Of a stretch of 8,263 nucleotides of DNA, positions 1 to 7,819 are shown piece after piece. The translations under genes were made by a program, and so were the position numbers. The notes under the pieces are model-generated. The model searched no databases and was not told where the DNA came from. It saw only the letters and a program-made list of their open reading frames with translations. Within the stretch, counting starts at the first letter, position 1. Each line of letters opens with the position of its first letter. The DNA is from Gammaproteobacteria bacterium (GTDB taxonomy: Bacteria; Pseudomonadota; Gammaproteobacteria; Burkholderiales; Burkholderiaceae_C), in NCBI GenBank assembly GCA_018903185.1, contig JAHIQV010000240.1:1-8263 (forward strand), read 5' to 3'.

Positions 1-392
1 CCGACGTGATCGTGATCGGCGCGCCGCTCTACAACTTCTCGGTGCCGAGCCAGCTCAAGGCCTGGATCGACCGCCTGGCCCAGGCCGGCCGCACCTTCAA
101 GTACACCGAGACGGGACCGGTGGGTCTGGCCGGCGGCAAGACGGTGATCGTGGCCATCACGCGCGGCGGCGTGTATTCGACCAGCGAAGCCGGTCGCGCC
201 ATGGAGCACCAGGAAAGCTACCTGCAGACCGTGTTCGGCTTCTTCGGCATCACCGACGTGCGCTTCGTGCGTGCCGAAGGCGTGGCCATGGGCCCGGACG
301 CCAAGGCCCAGGCGCTGGCCACGGCCGAAAGCGAGATCCAGAGCCACACCGCGGTGGCGGCCAACCAGGCCGTGGTGGCCGAAGCAGCCTGA
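1..392 (+). CDS. azoR: FMN-dependent NADH-azoreductase (AzoR/AcpD family), 3' part
   Basis: This is the C-terminal 129 residues of a flavodoxin-fold azoreductase. The reading frame is open from base 3 to a TGA at 390-392, and the 5' end lies outside the window. Enzymes of this family are cytosolic FMN homodimers that reduce azo compounds and quinones with NAD(P)H by two-electron transfer. The visible part has the family's FMN-contact segment [13 protein letters not shown] (about residues 7-19 of the fragment), where E. coli AzoR has a closely similar MYNF motif. It then has [12 protein letters not shown], the flavin-loop segment TRGG (about 53-56), and the [14 protein letters not shown] strand typical of the family. 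E. coli AzoR is about 200 residues, so roughly 75-85 N-terminal residues are missing. The tail is slightly longer than in E. coli and Ala/Val-rich (ending [11 protein letters not shown]). The gene converges on tamB and is probably unrelated to it in function. Family assignment is firm; the physiological substrate is not known from sequence. Confidence 0.93.
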   Translation, partial: DVIVIGAPLYNFSVPSQLKAWIDRLAQAGRTFKYTETGPVGLAGGKTVIVAITRGGVYSTSEAGRAMEHQESYLQTVFGFFGITDVRFVRAEGVAMGPDAKAQALATAESEIQSHTAVAANQAVVAEAA

Positions 393-400
393 GTCAACAC

Positions 401-442
401 GGTTCCGGAGCGCCGTGCCTGAACCCGGAACACGGCGGAACC
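401..442. terminator. Imperfect hairpin in the convergent azoR/tamB gap, possible bidirectional terminator
   Basis: The 89 bases between the azoR stop (392) and the tamB stop (482) contain nested inverted repeats. GGTTCC at 401-406 pairs with GGAACC at 437-442, and GCCGTG at 412-417 pairs with CACGGC at 431-436. This leaves a 5-nt bulge (407-411) and a 13-nt loop. The position between two convergent genes suits a shared terminator. However, no T-run follows the stem on either strand, so it is not a canonical intrinsic terminator. It could instead act as an RNA 3'-end stabiliser or assist Rho-dependent ending. Nothing else recognisable lies in this gap. Confidence 0.35.
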
Positions 443-481
443 GGCGTGTCGGGCCGCAGCGAGCCAGCGATGGGGGTGGGC

Positions 482-3400
482 TCAGTCGTACCTGTGCGTG
501 AAGATCAGGTCGATGGCGTTCTCGGTGCCGGCGCGGGCGCGCAAGGTCAGGCGTTTCGAGAGGTCGTACAGGATGGACACGGTGCTCATCGCACCGGTCA
601 CGCTCTGTTCGTAGCTCAGATAGAGGTCGCTGGAGAGGCGCTTGCCCAGGGTGAGGGCGGCGTCGGTGGTGGTGGTGCCGTCGGCGTTGGTGCGGGTGCC
701 GGTGCTGGAGAAGCCGATCTCGTCCAGTCCCAGGGTCTTGGCCAGCGCGCTGTCGAGGGGTTCGCCGCCACGGGTGAGCAGCTGGCGCGCAGCCTGCTGC
801 AGCACGAAGGCCTGCGCGCCGGCCGATGAAGCCGGGCGGCCGAGCACCAGCCAGGCCAGCTTGTCGCCATCGGGCAGGTCGGGCGCAGCGAACAGGCCCA
901 CGCGCGGCCCCTGCGCGTTGCCGGTGATCAGCACGCCCACGCGCTGTTCCGTGTTTTCCGGCAGCTTGCGCATGGCGCGGATGTCCAGTGCCGGGTCGTC
1001 GTAGGGGCCGTTGAAGCGCATCACGCCGGATTCGATGTTCAGTTGCTGGCCGTAGGCGCGGTAGGTACCGCTGGCGGTGCGCACCTCGCCGAACACGCGC
1101 GGTGTGGGCAGGGTGGGCGTGGCCAGCACGGTGAGCTGGCCTTCAAGCCGGGTCTGGATGCCCTGGCCGCGCACCTCGAACTGCGGGCCCAGGTCGAGGC
1201 TGATGGAGACGTCGGGCAACACGCGCTGCGCGTCGCTGGCCTCGGTGGGCAGGGTGCGTGTGGTGCGCACGACCACGTCGGCGTCCAGGCTGGGGGCCCT
1301 TTCATCGGGCAGGATGAACAGCGCCGAATCGGCCTTGAGCTGCCCGCGCAACTGCAGCTCCCGGCCGGCGAGTTTCGCGCTGACGTTGCCCGAGAGCGTG
1401 AGGCGGCGGTCGGCCCGGTTGGACACGCGCAAGCGCTGCGCCGTGGCCTGCAGCTCGATGAACGGCTGACGCAGCAGGCTGCCGGGCACGGCGCGCCATT
1501 CGGCCTGGCCACTGGCTTCGAGCGTGCCGCCGACGGCGGCGCCGCCCGGACCTTGCAGGCTGAAGCGGTCCACGCTGATGCGGTCGCCCACGAGGGTGGC
1601 GCGCAGCTGCCCGTTGCTGAAGGCGAAGCCGTCCACCAGCGAGCGCAGCGCCAGTTGATCGCCCTGCAGGTTGCCGCGCCACGCGGGCGCGCCGCGCGTG
1701 CCGCCCAGGGTGGCGTCGGCCGTGAGCGTGCCGCTCATGCGCCAGCCCGGCGGCGCCAGCAAGGACCACACGCCCACCTGCGGCAGCCGCACCTGCGCCG
1801 TGCCGCTGATCGGCGTGCTGGAGGGCCACCAGCGGTCGAGCAGGCTGGCGTTGGTGTTGGCGCCGCCCGGGTTGAGCCGGGACGACGCGTCGGCGCGGGC
1901 CTGGCCCAGGCGTTCGGTGTCCCAGCGCACGAGCGCCTGCACCTCGCGGTCTTGTACCCGCAGGCTGATGCGTGCGTCTTTCACGCCGGCCGTCACCGGG
2001 CTGCCGGGCGCGGTGGCGCCTGACGTGGCGGACGCCACGCTGCCGTTGTCCTGCCAGCGCAGGTCGCCACCGCGGCGCTGGAGCGTGGCCGACAGCGTCA
2101 ACGGCGAGGCCGTGTCGGCGGGCACGCGCAGGTCCCAGTCGCCGTCGAACACCAGGTCGCCGCTCAGGTTGTTCGCCGCGATCGGCCCGCGGCCGGGCGG
2201 CTGGCCCAGCGCCGTCAGCGCATCGATCCAGGCCAGGGACAGGCCTTGCAGGCGACCCTGGGTCTCCAGCGCCTGCGCCCGCCAGACCAGGCGCTGCCAG
2301 CTGAGGGTGATCGGGGTGTCCAGGGCCGGTGCCGTGCCGGGCTGGGGCCGCAGCTGCAGCTCGCCCGTGCCGGCGTCCACGGCCAGACCGGTCGCCGGTG
2401 TGTTTTGCCAGCGCAGCTGGAGCGGCTGGGCGTTTTGCAGCGTCCAGCTGGTGGGGGCGGTGGTGTCGCCCGGCTGGTTTTCCGCCAGGCTCATCGACAG
2501 GCGGCTCAGGTCCAGCCGGCCAGCGCCGGGTGTCAGGGTGCTGTTGCCGGCGGCGGCCAGCGTGGCCTGCCAGGGTGCGGCACTGGCGCTGCCCTGGGCG
2601 CTGAGTTGCAGGGCGTTCATCGGACCTTCGGCCCGGAGCGACACACCGCTGAACACGGTGGCCGCGGCTTGGCCGGTCTGCAGGCTCAGGCGTGGCACGG
2701 TCACCGAGGCTTGCAGCCGGGGCGCTGCAACGCCACCTTCCGGTCGGGTCTCACCCGGCGGCACCGGCCAGCCCAGCGCACCCAGACCCCCCACCCAGCC
2801 CAGACGGGCACTGCCGCTGCCCTCGGCACGCAGCGCGTCCCGGCCGTCCAGCGACGCGCGCACGGACTCGCCCACAAAAGGCAGGTTCTGCAGGCTGCGC
2901 ACCCAGGCCAGCACGCGGGCTGCGCTGTCCAGCTGCAGGCGGGTTTCGCCCTGGCCCTGCGCGTAGGCGGCCTGGCCCTTCGCTTCGAGCCGGGCACCGG
3001 GCACCTGCAGGCTCAGCAGGCCGTTGTAGGCCCAGCGCGTGGTATCGAGTTGGCCGCTGGCATCCAGCTGGGCGTCGGCCATGCGCACGCGCGCCTCAAT
3101 GAGTTCGAGCACCCCGTGCACGGGCGAGGCGGCGTCCGGTCGCCATTGCCCTTTGACGCGCACCTCGCTCAGGCGCAGGCCGCCGAGCTGGGCGCCGGCC
3201 GGCTGGCGGGCCGAAGGCAGGACGCGGGCACTCAGATCCAGCGCGTTGGATGCCTTGGCGTCGGGGGCGGCCTGGGCGCTGAACTGGCCGTCCAGCGCAC
3301 CCGGGGCCAGCGGGCTCCAGAGCAGGGCGGGGCGGATGCCCAGGGCCGACAGTTCGCCCTGCCACTGGCTCACGGTGGTGGTGGCGCCCGCCGTGTCGAG

Positions 3401-4606
3401 GTTGAACGCGCCCTGGCCTTTCAGTTCACCACCGCCCAGGCGCGCTTCCAGGCCAGAGACGGTCCAGCGCTTGCCGAGCTGCTGGATGTGTGCCTTCAGG
3501 CTTTGCAGCGGCAGGCCTTTCTGATCGGCGGGGCCGATGAGCGTGTTGTCGAGGGCGAGCTGCGCGCGCCAGCCGTCGCCCTCGGGCCGGGCCTGCAGCC
3601 GGCCGCTCAGGGCCGTGGCGGGCGCGGTGGGCCAGAGCGCGGCGAGGTTCAGGGCCTGGGTGTTCAGGTCGGCGCTCACCAGCGGCTGGGCGGCCCAGGG
3701 CATGACGCGGGCGGTGAGCGCGAGCGTGGTTTCAGGGCCGGTGGTGCCGGGCGCGCCCTGGGCACTGGCGCTAATGTCCAGCGCGGCTTGTGCGCCGGCG
3801 AGCGTGCCGCGTGCCCGGGCTTCGGCGGCCAGGCTCAGGCCGGCACCGTCGGGCACGGTGGTGCGGATGTTGCCCTGCAGGTCCAGCGCCAGCGGCATCG
3901 GGGCTTCGCCGCCGAGGCTGAGCTGCGCGCGGTAGTGGCCGTCGGCGAGCTGCAGCGTGTCCAGGCGCAGGCGGTGGGCGGTGCTCAGGCCCGGGGTGTC
4001 GGGCAGCGCGGGCGCGTCCCCCGCATCGCTCAGGGCGCCGTAACGGTAGTGCCCGCGGATGCCGTCGAGCTTGAGCGTTGTCTTGCCCATGAGTTCAAAG
4101 TGGTCCACGCTGAACGCCAGGCTCAGCGGCAAGGGCAGCGTGAGCGCCTGCAGCGGTTCGGTCGGCGTGGGTGCTCGTTGATCGTCCACACGCAGCGTGC
4201 GGATGGTCAGCGCCTTCGGGTGCGCACCGCGGCCGAGCAGGGCGCCAGTCCACAGCGCTTCGTTCCAGTCCAGCTGCACGCCCTCGGCCTGCACGCTGAG
4301 CGCGCCCCGTGTCCAGCGCAGCGCGGCGATGCGCCCGCCGCCGCGCAGGCTGCCTTCGACGCCCTCGGTGTGCAGCTGGCCCAGGGTGTCGGTGCGCCCC
4401 TGCATCCAGCGGTCGGCCCAGCCCAGCGCCTGCGCCAGCGAGCCCGGCGTGGCGGCCCAGAGCCATAACGCCACACCGCCAGCAAGCAGCAGGGCGATCA
4501 GCGCGCCGGGCAGCCACAGGGCCAGCCAACCCAGGCGCAGCCCCGGCGGACGCGGCCCGCGCGCCGGGGTGTCGGGCGGTGGGGGCGGGTTGTGCGCTTC
4601 GTTCAT
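482..4606 (-). CDS. tamB: TamB, translocation and assembly module inner-membrane/periplasmic protein
   Basis: This 1374-residue protein is the TamB partner of TamA. It spans the periplasm and, in model bacteria, is linked to outer-membrane protein assembly and to phospholipid movement between the membranes. After a Pro-rich cytoplasmic start there is one hydrophobic segment (about residues 26-51) that serves as an uncleaved anchor. A very long Gln/Ala/Leu-rich region of short repeated beta strands follows, as in the beta-taco fold. The C-terminal DUF490/TamB domain is clear: SGTYRAYGQQLNIESGVMRF begins near 1179, followed by PYDDPALDIRAMR, then PDGDKLAWLVLGRP, and near the end LSSDLYLSYEQSVTG and AIDLIFTHRYD. 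These match the corresponding E. coli TamB elements. E. coli TamB is about 1260 residues, so this one is somewhat longer. The ATG at 4606-4604 lies 5 bases after the tamA stop. The frame stays open upstream to 5077, but that part overlaps tamA and the start chosen here puts the anchor at the N-terminus. No clear Shine-Dalgarno precedes it, which suggests coupling to tamA. Confidence 0.95.
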   Translation of the reverse strand: MNEAHNPPPPPDTPARGPRPPGLRLGWLALWLPGALIALLLAGGVALWLWAATPGSLAQALGWADRWMQGRTDTLGQLHTEGVEGSLRGGGRIAALRWTRGALSVQAEGVQLDWNEALWTGALLGRGAHPKALTIRTLRVDDQRAPTPTEPLQALTLPLPLSLAFSVDHFELMGKTTLKLDGIRGHYRYGALSDAGDAPALPDTPGLSTAHRLRLDTLQLADGHYRAQLSLGGEAPMPLALDLQGNIRTTVPDGAGLSLAAEARARGTLAGAQAALDISASAQGAPGTTGPETTLALTARVMPWAAQPLVSADLNTQALNLAALWPTAPATALSGRLQARPEGDGWRAQLALDNTLIGPADQKGLPLQSLKAHIQQLGKRWTVSGLEARLGGGELKGQGAFNLDTAGATTTVSQWQGELSALGIRPALLWSPLAPGALDGQFSAQAAPDAKASNALDLSARVLPSARQPAGAQLGGLRLSEVRVKGQWRPDAASPVHGVLELIEARVRMADAQLDASGQLDTTRWAYNGLLSLQVPGARLEAKGQAAYAQGQGETRLQLDSAARVLAWVRSLQNLPFVGESVRASLDGRDALRAEGSGSARLGWVGGLGALGWPVPPGETRPEGGVAAPRLQASVTVPRLSLQTGQAAATVFSGVSLRAEGPMNALQLSAQGSASAAPWQATLAAAGNSTLTPGAGRLDLSRLSMSLAENQPGDTTAPTSWTLQNAQPLQLRWQNTPATGLAVDAGTGELQLRPQPGTAPALDTPITLSWQRLVWRAQALETQGRLQGLSLAWIDALTALGQPPGRGPIAANNLSGDLVFDGDWDLRVPADTASPLTLSATLQRRGGDLRWQDNGSVASATSGATAPGSPVTAGVKDARISLRVQDREVQALVRWDTERLGQARADASSRLNPGGANTNASLLDRWWPSSTPISGTAQVRLPQVGVWSLLAPPGWRMSGTLTADATLGGTRGAPAWRGNLQGDQLALRSLVDGFAFSNGQLRATLVGDRISVDRFSLQGPGGAAVGGTLEASGQAEWRAVPGSLLRQPFIELQATAQRLRVSNRADRRLTLSGNVSAKLAGRELQLRGQLKADSALFILPDERAPSLDADVVVRTTRTLPTEASDAQRVLPDVSISLDLGPQFEVRGQGIQTRLEGQLTVLATPTLPTPRVFGEVRTASGTYRAYGQQLNIESGVMRFNGPYDDPALDIRAMRKLPENTEQRVGVLITGNAQGPRVGLFAAPDLPDGDKLAWLVLGRPASSAGAQAFVLQQAARQLLTRGGEPLDSALAKTLGLDEIGFSSTGTRTNADGTTTTDAALTLGKRLSSDLYLSYEQSVTGAMSTVSILYDLSKRLTLRARAGTENAIDLIFTHRYD

Positions 4607-4611
4607 GGGTG

Positions 4612-6588
4612 TCAGAAGCTGAAGCCGACGTTGAGGTGAACGCGCAAGCGTTTCGCGTCCACGCCGTAGGCCAGGTCCAGCTGCAGCGGCCCCACCGGGC
4701 TGTTGTAGCGCAGGCCCGCGCCCACGCCCACCCGGGTGTCCACTTGCGAGGTCTGGTTGGTCACCGTGCCCGCGTCCACGAACAGCACGCTTTCCCACGC
4801 CGTGCGCAGGCCGTTGCGCCAGATCGGGCGCTGCCACTCCAGGCTGGCCACGCCCAGGTAGCGTCCGGCCGTGACGCTGCCGTCGGGTTGCACCACGCCG
4901 ATGTCGCGCAGGCCGTAGCCACGCACCGTGGTGTCGCCGCCGGTGAGGAAGAGCAGGGTGTCGGGGATGGGCGCGTCGCGGTTCGCCTGCACCGCGCCGC
5001 CCTGCAGGCGCAAGGCCAGCCGTCCGAGGCGGCTGCTGGACGCAGCGTTGCCCGGCGTGTTGCCGGTCGTGAGCCATTCGTCGAGGACCTCGGTCACGGG
5101 ATCCAGCGGCCAGTAGCCGAGCCAGCGCGCCTGGGTGCTGACGAAGGGCCGGCGCACGCTGCCCAGCGTCATGCCGACACCGAGCGTGAGGCCCAGACCG
5201 TAGCCCCGGTTGGGGTAGGGCAGGGTGTCGAAGCGGCGCCAGGTCCAGCCGTAGTTGGCCGAGATGGCGGCCTCATTGCCATCGGATGAGGCCTGCGCCG
5301 ACGCGGTGTTGACGGTGCGCGCGCGGTCGAACTGCAGGAAATAGCGGCGGTCGAGCAGGGCGCTGGCCTGCGCCTTGCCCGCGCTGAGCCGCAGGCTGGA
5401 GAGGGTGGTTTCATCGTCGATCTGGCGCGCCAGGCGCCCACCGGCGAGCCAGTGCCAGCCGTCGTCTTCGATCGGCGCGCTCCAGTCGGACGAGAGCTGC
5501 TGGTCGTTGCGTTCGAGCTGCAGCTTGCTCAGCGCCTGCCAGCCAATGCCGGGCACGCGCAGGTGCTTGTGTTCCGCCGAGAGGCGAGGGCCGTTGTTGG
5601 TGCTGCCGCCCACGCCGAGCACGATGCTCTGCAGCTGGGCTTCTTTCACCTGCACCACCACCGGCGCCGCACTGTCCCGATCAGCGCCCTCGGGCTCCAG
5701 TTCGACGTAGGCGAAGACCGACGTGTAGAAGCCGCTGTCGGTGATTTTCTGCTGGGCGTCCTGCAGCCGGGAGAGGCTGTAGTCGGCACCGGGCCGCAGG
5801 CCGGCCAGACCCACCAGCCGCTCCACGGTGGCCGTGCCGTAGCGCTCGGCGCCTTCCACCCGCACAGCACCCACCTGCACCGACGGCCCGGAGTCGAGCT
5901 CGATGTGCCAGTGGGCGGCGTTCGCCGTGGTGTCGATGTCGCTCAGGCTGTTGACGATGCGGCCGCGCGGGTAGCGCTCGCTGGTGAGCTGGCGCAGGGT
6001 GTCGGCCTTCACCTGGCCCCAGCCGGATTGCGTGAAACTGCGGCCCACCGCCTGCTGGCCGCTGCGCTGGATGGTTTCGCGCTGGGCCGCCGCCGCTTCG
6101 GCGGTCGCGATGTCGCCCCGGAAATAGACGCTGGACGACGCGACCGACGTCATCGGGCCCGGTTCGACGCGGATGCGCACCGTGCCCAGCGCGGGCGCTT
6201 GCGCGTCGCCAGGCGTGGCGGGCTCGCGGCGGACGCTGATCACCGGCGAAAAGTGGCCCTGCGTGCCCAGCAGGTTGCGCAGGTTCTCAGGGGCGGCAAT
6301 CAGCAGGCGGTCGAGTTCGTTGCCGTCCAGGTCCTGCAGGCTGCGAAAACGCTGGAGGTCGACGTGGCGCAACAGGAAGGGTTGAAGGTTTGCCGGGGCT
6401 TCCAGCTCGATGCCGAAGCGCGCCGGGCCTGTTGCGGCGCCGTCGGCATCATCCTGCGGAGTGACGGCTGTGCCAGCGGTGTCAGGTCCGGGCGTGGCCA
6501 GCGTCTGCGCCGCGGCCCCGAGCGGCAGCAGCAAAAGCAGACAAAAAAGCCGTGTGGAAGCCACACGGCGCAGAAGGGGGAGGTTCAT
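4612..6588 (-). CDS. tamA: TamA, Omp85-family outer-membrane protein with POTRA domains
   Basis: This 658-residue protein is an Omp85/BamA-superfamily outer-membrane barrel, the TamA half of the translocation and assembly module. A signal peptide is evident: a basic n-region with R7, R8 and R13, the hydrophobic core LFCLLLLLPLG, and a likely signal peptidase I site near AAAQ (about residues 25-28). A variable Ala/Asp/Thr-rich linker runs to about 55. Three POTRA-like segments follow at about 57-143, 146-233 and 236-316; the last reads VQVGAVRVEGAERYG and ends in VVQVKEAQ. The C-terminal barrel (about 320-658) carries the conserved loop-6 VRGY at 555-558 within GGDTTVRGYGLRD, then GLRYNSPVGPLQLDLAYG, and ends in Phe as outer-membrane barrels do. 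It is longer than E. coli TamA (about 577 residues). The ATG at 6588-6586 is 6 bases after the VWA-gene stop and lacks a good Shine-Dalgarno, but it gives a complete signal peptide. Its first codons overlap a terminator-like hairpin (6543-6569). Confidence 0.95.
   Translation of the reverse strand: MNLPLLRRVASTRLFCLLLLLPLGAAAQTLATPGPDTAGTAVTPQDDADGAATGPARFGIELEAPANLQPFLLRHVDLQRFRSLQDLDGNELDRLLIAAPENLRNLLGTQGHFSPVISVRREPATPGDAQAPALGTVRIRVEPGPMTSVASSSVYFRGDIATAEAAAAQRETIQRSGQQAVGRSFTQSGWGQVKADTLRQLTSERYPRGRIVNSLSDIDTTANAAHWHIELDSGPSVQVGAVRVEGAERYGTATVERLVGLAGLRPGADYSLSRLQDAQQKITDSGFYTSVFAYVELEPEGADRDSAAPVVVQVKEAQLQSIVLGVGGSTNNGPRLSAEHKHLRVPGIGWQALSKLQLERNDQQLSSDWSAPIEDDGWHWLAGGRLARQIDDETTLSSLRLSAGKAQASALLDRRYFLQFDRARTVNTASAQASSDGNEAAISANYGWTWRRFDTLPYPNRGYGLGLTLGVGMTLGSVRRPFVSTQARWLGYWPLDPVTEVLDEWLTTGNTPGNAASSSRLGRLALRLQGGAVQANRDAPIPDTLLFLTGGDTTVRGYGLRDIGVVQPDGSVTAGRYLGVASLEWQRPIWRNGLRTAWESVLFVDAGTVTNQTSQVDTRVGVGAGLRYNSPVGPLQLDLAYGVDAKRLRVHLNVGFSF
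6543..6569 (-). terminator. Intrinsic terminator-like hairpin inside the tamA signal-peptide codons
   Basis: Read on the minus strand, GCCGTGTGG (6569-6561), loop CTT (6560-6558) and CCACACGGC (6557-6549) form a perfect 9-bp stem with 7 G:C pairs. It is followed at once by six T residues (6548-6543). This is the textbook layout of a Rho-independent terminator, and it is oriented with the operon. It begins 26 bases after the VWA-gene stop, where a 3' terminator would be expected, yet it occupies nucleotides +20 to +46 of tamA (codons 7-16). It may end most upstream transcripts, act as a translation-sensitive attenuator of tamAB, or be a chance product of the codons. The structure is seen directly; function is inferred. 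Confidence 0.6.
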
Positions 6589-6594
6589 GCGGGG

Positions 6595-7782
6595 CTATTT
6601 CGAGAGCATCCTCATCGTGTCCTCCAGCCCCTTGAGGGTCAGCGGGTACATGCGCTGGCCCATCAGTTGCTGGATCACGCTGATGCTCTGTCGATACTGC
6701 CACACCCCTTGAGGTTCCGGGTTGATCCAGGCGAATTTGGGAAACGTGTGCGTCAGGCGCTGCAGCCACTCGGCGCCCGCTTCCTCGTTGTTGTATTCCA
6801 CGCTGCCGCCGGGTTGCAGTATTTCGTAAGGACTCATGGTCGCGTCGCCCACGAAGATGAGTTTGTAGTCCTTGTTGTACTTGCGCATGATGTCCCAGGT
6901 CGGGAACTTCTCGGCGTAGCGGCGGCGGTTGTTCTTCCAGACGAAGTCGTAGACGCAGTTGTGGAAGTAATAGAACTCCAGGTGCTTGAACTCGCTCTTG
7001 ACCGCCGAGAACAGCTCCTCGACGCGCTGGATGTGTTCGTCCATGGTGCCGCCCACGTCCATCAGCAGCAGCACCTTCACGTTGTTGTGCCGCTCCGGGA
7101 TCATCTTGATGTCGAGCCAGCCCGCGTTGGCCGCGGTGGCGCGGATGGTGTCGGGCAGGTCGAGTTCGAGGTCGTTGCCTTCGCGCGCGAACTTGCGCAG
7201 GCGGCGCAGCGCGACCTTGATGTTGCGCGTGCCGAGCTCCTGCGTGTCGTCGTAGTCGCGGTAGGCGCGCTGTTCCCACACCTTGACGGCCGTCTTGTTG
7301 CCGCCCTTGCCACCGATGCGGATGCCCTGCGGGTTCTTGCCACCGTGGCCAAACGGCGAGGTGCCGCCGGTACCGATCCACTTGCTGCCGCCTTCGTGGC
7401 GTTCCTTCTGTTCTTCGAGCCGCTTCTTCAGCGTCTCCATCAGCTCGTCCCAGTCCATCTTGGGCGCGTTGGCGATCTGCTCGGCCGACAGCAAACGCTC
7501 CAGCTCCTGGCGCAGCCAGTCGGCCGGGATCGGCTTGGTGAAGTCGGCGATCATCTCCACGCCCTTGAAGTAGGCGGCGAATGCGCGGTCGAACTTGTCG
7601 AAGTGCTTCTCGTCCTTCACCAGCGCCGTGCGGCTGAGGAAGTAGAAATCGTCCATGGTGCAGGCGTCCGGATTCGTCGGCCCCACCACGTCGGCCTGCA
7701 GCGCTTCAAGCAGGGTGAGGAATTCCTTGACCGAGACCGGCAGCTTGGCTGCACGCAGGGTGTAGAAGAAGTCGATCAGCAT
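6595..7782 (-). CDS. VWA-domain protein, CoxE-like partner of a MoxR AAA+ ATPase
   Basis: This 395-residue protein lacks a signal peptide and is predicted cytoplasmic. It resembles CoxE-like VWA proteins, which work with MoxR/CoxD ATPases in the maturation or remodelling of other proteins. The N-terminal part (about 1-130, from MLIDFFYTLRAAKLPVSVKE) is alpha-helical and charged. A Gly-rich stretch (about 131-162, with GTGGTSPFGHGG and IGGKGG) leads into the von Willebrand factor A domain (about 235-370). The metal-site loop reads VLLLMDVGGTMDEH, so the DxSxS motif is D242-V-G244-G-T246, with Gly in place of the first Ser. A second acidic position may be D313 in FVGDATMSP. The start at ATG 7782-7780 is preceded by a good Shine-Dalgarno (TGGAGGT). 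An in-frame TTG at 7809 would add only nine residues and is less likely. It lies 37 bases after the ATPase stop. The client is unknown, and no CO dehydrogenase genes are visible, so the name coxE is not applied. Confidence 0.9.
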   Translation of the reverse strand: MLIDFFYTLRAAKLPVSVKEFLTLLEALQADVVGPTNPDACTMDDFYFLSRTALVKDEKHFDKFDRAFAAYFKGVEMIADFTKPIPADWLRQELERLLSAEQIANAPKMDWDELMETLKKRLEEQKERHEGGSKWIGTGGTSPFGHGGKNPQGIRIGGKGGNKTAVKVWEQRAYRDYDDTQELGTRNIKVALRRLRKFAREGNDLELDLPDTIRATAANAGWLDIKMIPERHNNVKVLLLMDVGGTMDEHIQRVEELFSAVKSEFKHLEFYYFHNCVYDFVWKNNRRRYAEKFPTWDIMRKYNKDYKLIFVGDATMSPYEILQPGGSVEYNNEEAGAEWLQRLTHTFPKFAWINPEPQGVWQYRQSISVIQQLMGQRMYPLTLKGLEDTMRMLSK

Positions 7783-7788
7783 GGCAGA

Positions 7789-7795
7789 ACCTCCA
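7789..7795 (-). promoter_or_regulatory. Shine-Dalgarno of the VWA-protein gene
   Basis: The minus strand reads TGGAGGT at 7795-7789. Its GGAGG core lies 7 bases from the ATG at 7782, which is near-ideal spacing. This fixes the VWA start at 7782 rather than the in-frame TTG at 7809. It also contrasts with tamA and tamB, which have no comparable site. Confidence 0.85.
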
Positions 7796-7819
7796 GATCG
7801 AGGACGCAAGAGTCGCCGT

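Noticed and set aside
650..700. GGT/GTG-rich low-complexity run that looks like a microsatellite
   Set aside because: It encodes a Thr-rich hairpin loop (GTRTNADGTTTTDAA) in the DUF490 domain with normal codon choice. It is too short and irregular to call a repeat element.
1671..2966. 431-residue open frame on the + strand within tamB
   Set aside because: Arg/Ser/Pro-rich shadow of tamB with no domain and no plausible start signal.
2246..4468. 740-residue open frame on the + strand, antisense to tamB
   Set aside because: It lies wholly opposite tamB. Its composition (Gly/Gln/Arg/His-rich, no recognisable domain) is that of a mirror frame in high-G+C DNA, and the tamB match to TamB/DUF490 is clear.
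4607..5077. 157-codon upstream extension of the tamB frame
   Set aside because: It overlaps the tamA barrel codons in another frame and is Arg/Gly/Ala-rich with no motif. It would also bury the membrane anchor far from the N-terminus; the ATG at 4606 is the natural start.
7783..7809. Alternative TTG start for the VWA gene at 7809
   Set aside because: It would add nine residues not expected for the family, and it ignores the well-placed TGGAGGT before the ATG at 7782.
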